A DNA stretch of 18,672 nucleotides from Bordetella parapertussis (GTDB taxonomy: Bacteria; Pseudomonadota; Gammaproteobacteria; Burkholderiales; Burkholderiaceae_C). Under the pieces are notes generated by a model. That model worked only from the letters and a program-made list of their open reading frames with translations, did no database searches and was not told the origin of the DNA. The position numbers and the translations under genes were made by a program. This document shows positions 18,162 through 18,672 of this stretch, piece after piece. Position 1 is the first letter of the stretch. The number at the start of each line of letters is the position of its first letter. The DNA is taken from the NCBI GenBank assembly GCA_945907335.1, contig CAMDSU010000015.1, forward strand, positions 1 through 18,672. Direction: 5' to 3'.

Positions 18162-18672
18162 GCGATTTTTTTCAATCCGTTTTTGAAACGCAGCGAGTTG
18201 TTCATGTAATGTTTGGCACTCATGCGCAAACCTTCGATTTGCTCGGGGGTGAGTTCTCTCACCACTTTGGCCGGTGTGCCCATGATGAGGCTGCCGTCAG
18301 GAAATTCTTTGCCCTCAGTGACCACAGAACCGGCACCGACCACGCAATTTTTCCCGATGCGTGCGCCGTTCAAGACCACGGCGGCAATGCCAATCAGACT
18401 CTCATCACCGATGGTGCAGCCGTGCAACATCACTTGATGGCCGACCGTCACATGTTTGCCCACGACCACCGGCAAACCGTTGTCCGCGTGAATCACAGCC
18501 AAGTCTTGGATGTTGCTGCCCTTGCCTATGGTGATGGTTTCGGTGTCGCCGCGAATGACGGCGTTGAACCAGACGCTGGTGTTGGCATGCAAACTGACCG
18601 CGCCCATGACCTGCGCGCTGTCCGCGATCCAGGCGCTTTCGTGAATATCGGGGGTGTGATCGTCGAGTTGGT
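18158..18672 (-). CDS. Gamma-class carbonic anhydrase-like protein (partial, 5' end outside window)
   Basis: About 170 C-terminal residues are visible and the reading frame runs open through the right edge. The visible part starts QLDDHTPDIHESAWIADSAQ and continues into a left-handed beta-helix of hexapeptide repeats: WFNAVIRGDTETITIGKGSN, IQDLAVIHADNG, VTVGHQVMLHGCTIGDESLI and IGKNCVVGAGSVVTEGKEFP. The three metal-ligand histidines of the gamma class are present, in VIHAD and in GHQVMLHG. An acyltransferase-like tail (MGTPAKVVRELTPEQIEGL) is typical of YrdA/PaaY-type members, many of which have little proven carbonic anhydrase activity. An internal Met at 18607 is not the start, because the homologous N-terminal strands lie upstream of it. 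It is transcribed ahead of hslO, with a 4-base overlap. Confidence 0.92.
   Translation of the reverse strand, partial: QLDDHTPDIHESAWIADSAQVMGAVSLHANTSVWFNAVIRGDTETITIGKGSNIQDLAVIHADNGLPVVVGKHVTVGHQVMLHGCTIGDESLIGIAAVVLNGARIGKNCVVGAGSVVTEGKEFPDGSLIMGTPAKVVRELTPEQIEGLRMSAKHYMNNSLRFKNGLKKIA

Overview
The window is an ordinary, gene-dense stretch of core chromosome from a betaproteobacterium. It is most likely a member of the Burkholderiales close to the Comamonadaceae. The evidence is the gene content and order (coaBC-dut, pyrG-kdsA-eno-ftsB, dapA-bamC, parE-parC) and the style of the encoded proteins (BamC, ParE, the YycJ-like hydrolase). The taxonomic call is an inference from remembered family features, not from a search. 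I see no mobile element, phage gene, CRISPR array, tRNA or rRNA, and no stretch longer than 300 bases without a gene.

Layout: 1-3015 (minus) holds parE followed by parC, the two topoisomerase IV subunits; parC runs off the left edge. 3126-5848 (plus) is a tightly coupled cassette: MFS transporter, an unlisted 46-codon membrane microprotein, a short-chain dehydrogenase and a small SAM methyltransferase. 5922-8734 (plus) carries dapA (lysine/peptidoglycan precursor synthesis), bamC (outer-membrane protein assembly) and a YycJ-type metallo-hydrolase. A bidirectional terminator then separates these from a tiny Ala/Pro-rich lipoprotein (minus). roxA (minus, ribosomal protein hydroxylase) and a SlyD-like FKBP isomerase (plus) diverge across 31 bases. 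dut and coaBC (minus) overlap as an operon and diverge from pyrG-kdsA-eno-ftsB and an unrecognised ORF (plus). hslO (Hsp33) and a gamma-class carbonic-anhydrase-like gene (minus) close the window; the last runs off the right edge.

Functionally this is housekeeping: chromosome decatenation, lysine, nucleotide and CoA synthesis, Kdo for LPS, glycolysis, division, envelope assembly and redox chaperoning. No dramatic new system is evident. The items most worth a second look are: (i) a recurring arrangement in which a -10-like hexamer ends 7-8 bases before an ATG that lacks a Shine-Dalgarno sequence, often with GCCCC directly before the ATG (parE, coaBC, slyD-like, and more weakly the MFS gene), suggesting leaderless mRNAs; (ii) the 46-aa membrane microprotein embedded in the MFS/SDR cassette; (iii) the unrecognised ORF after ftsB with a C-terminal cysteine cluster; and (iv) a possible structured leader on pyrG.
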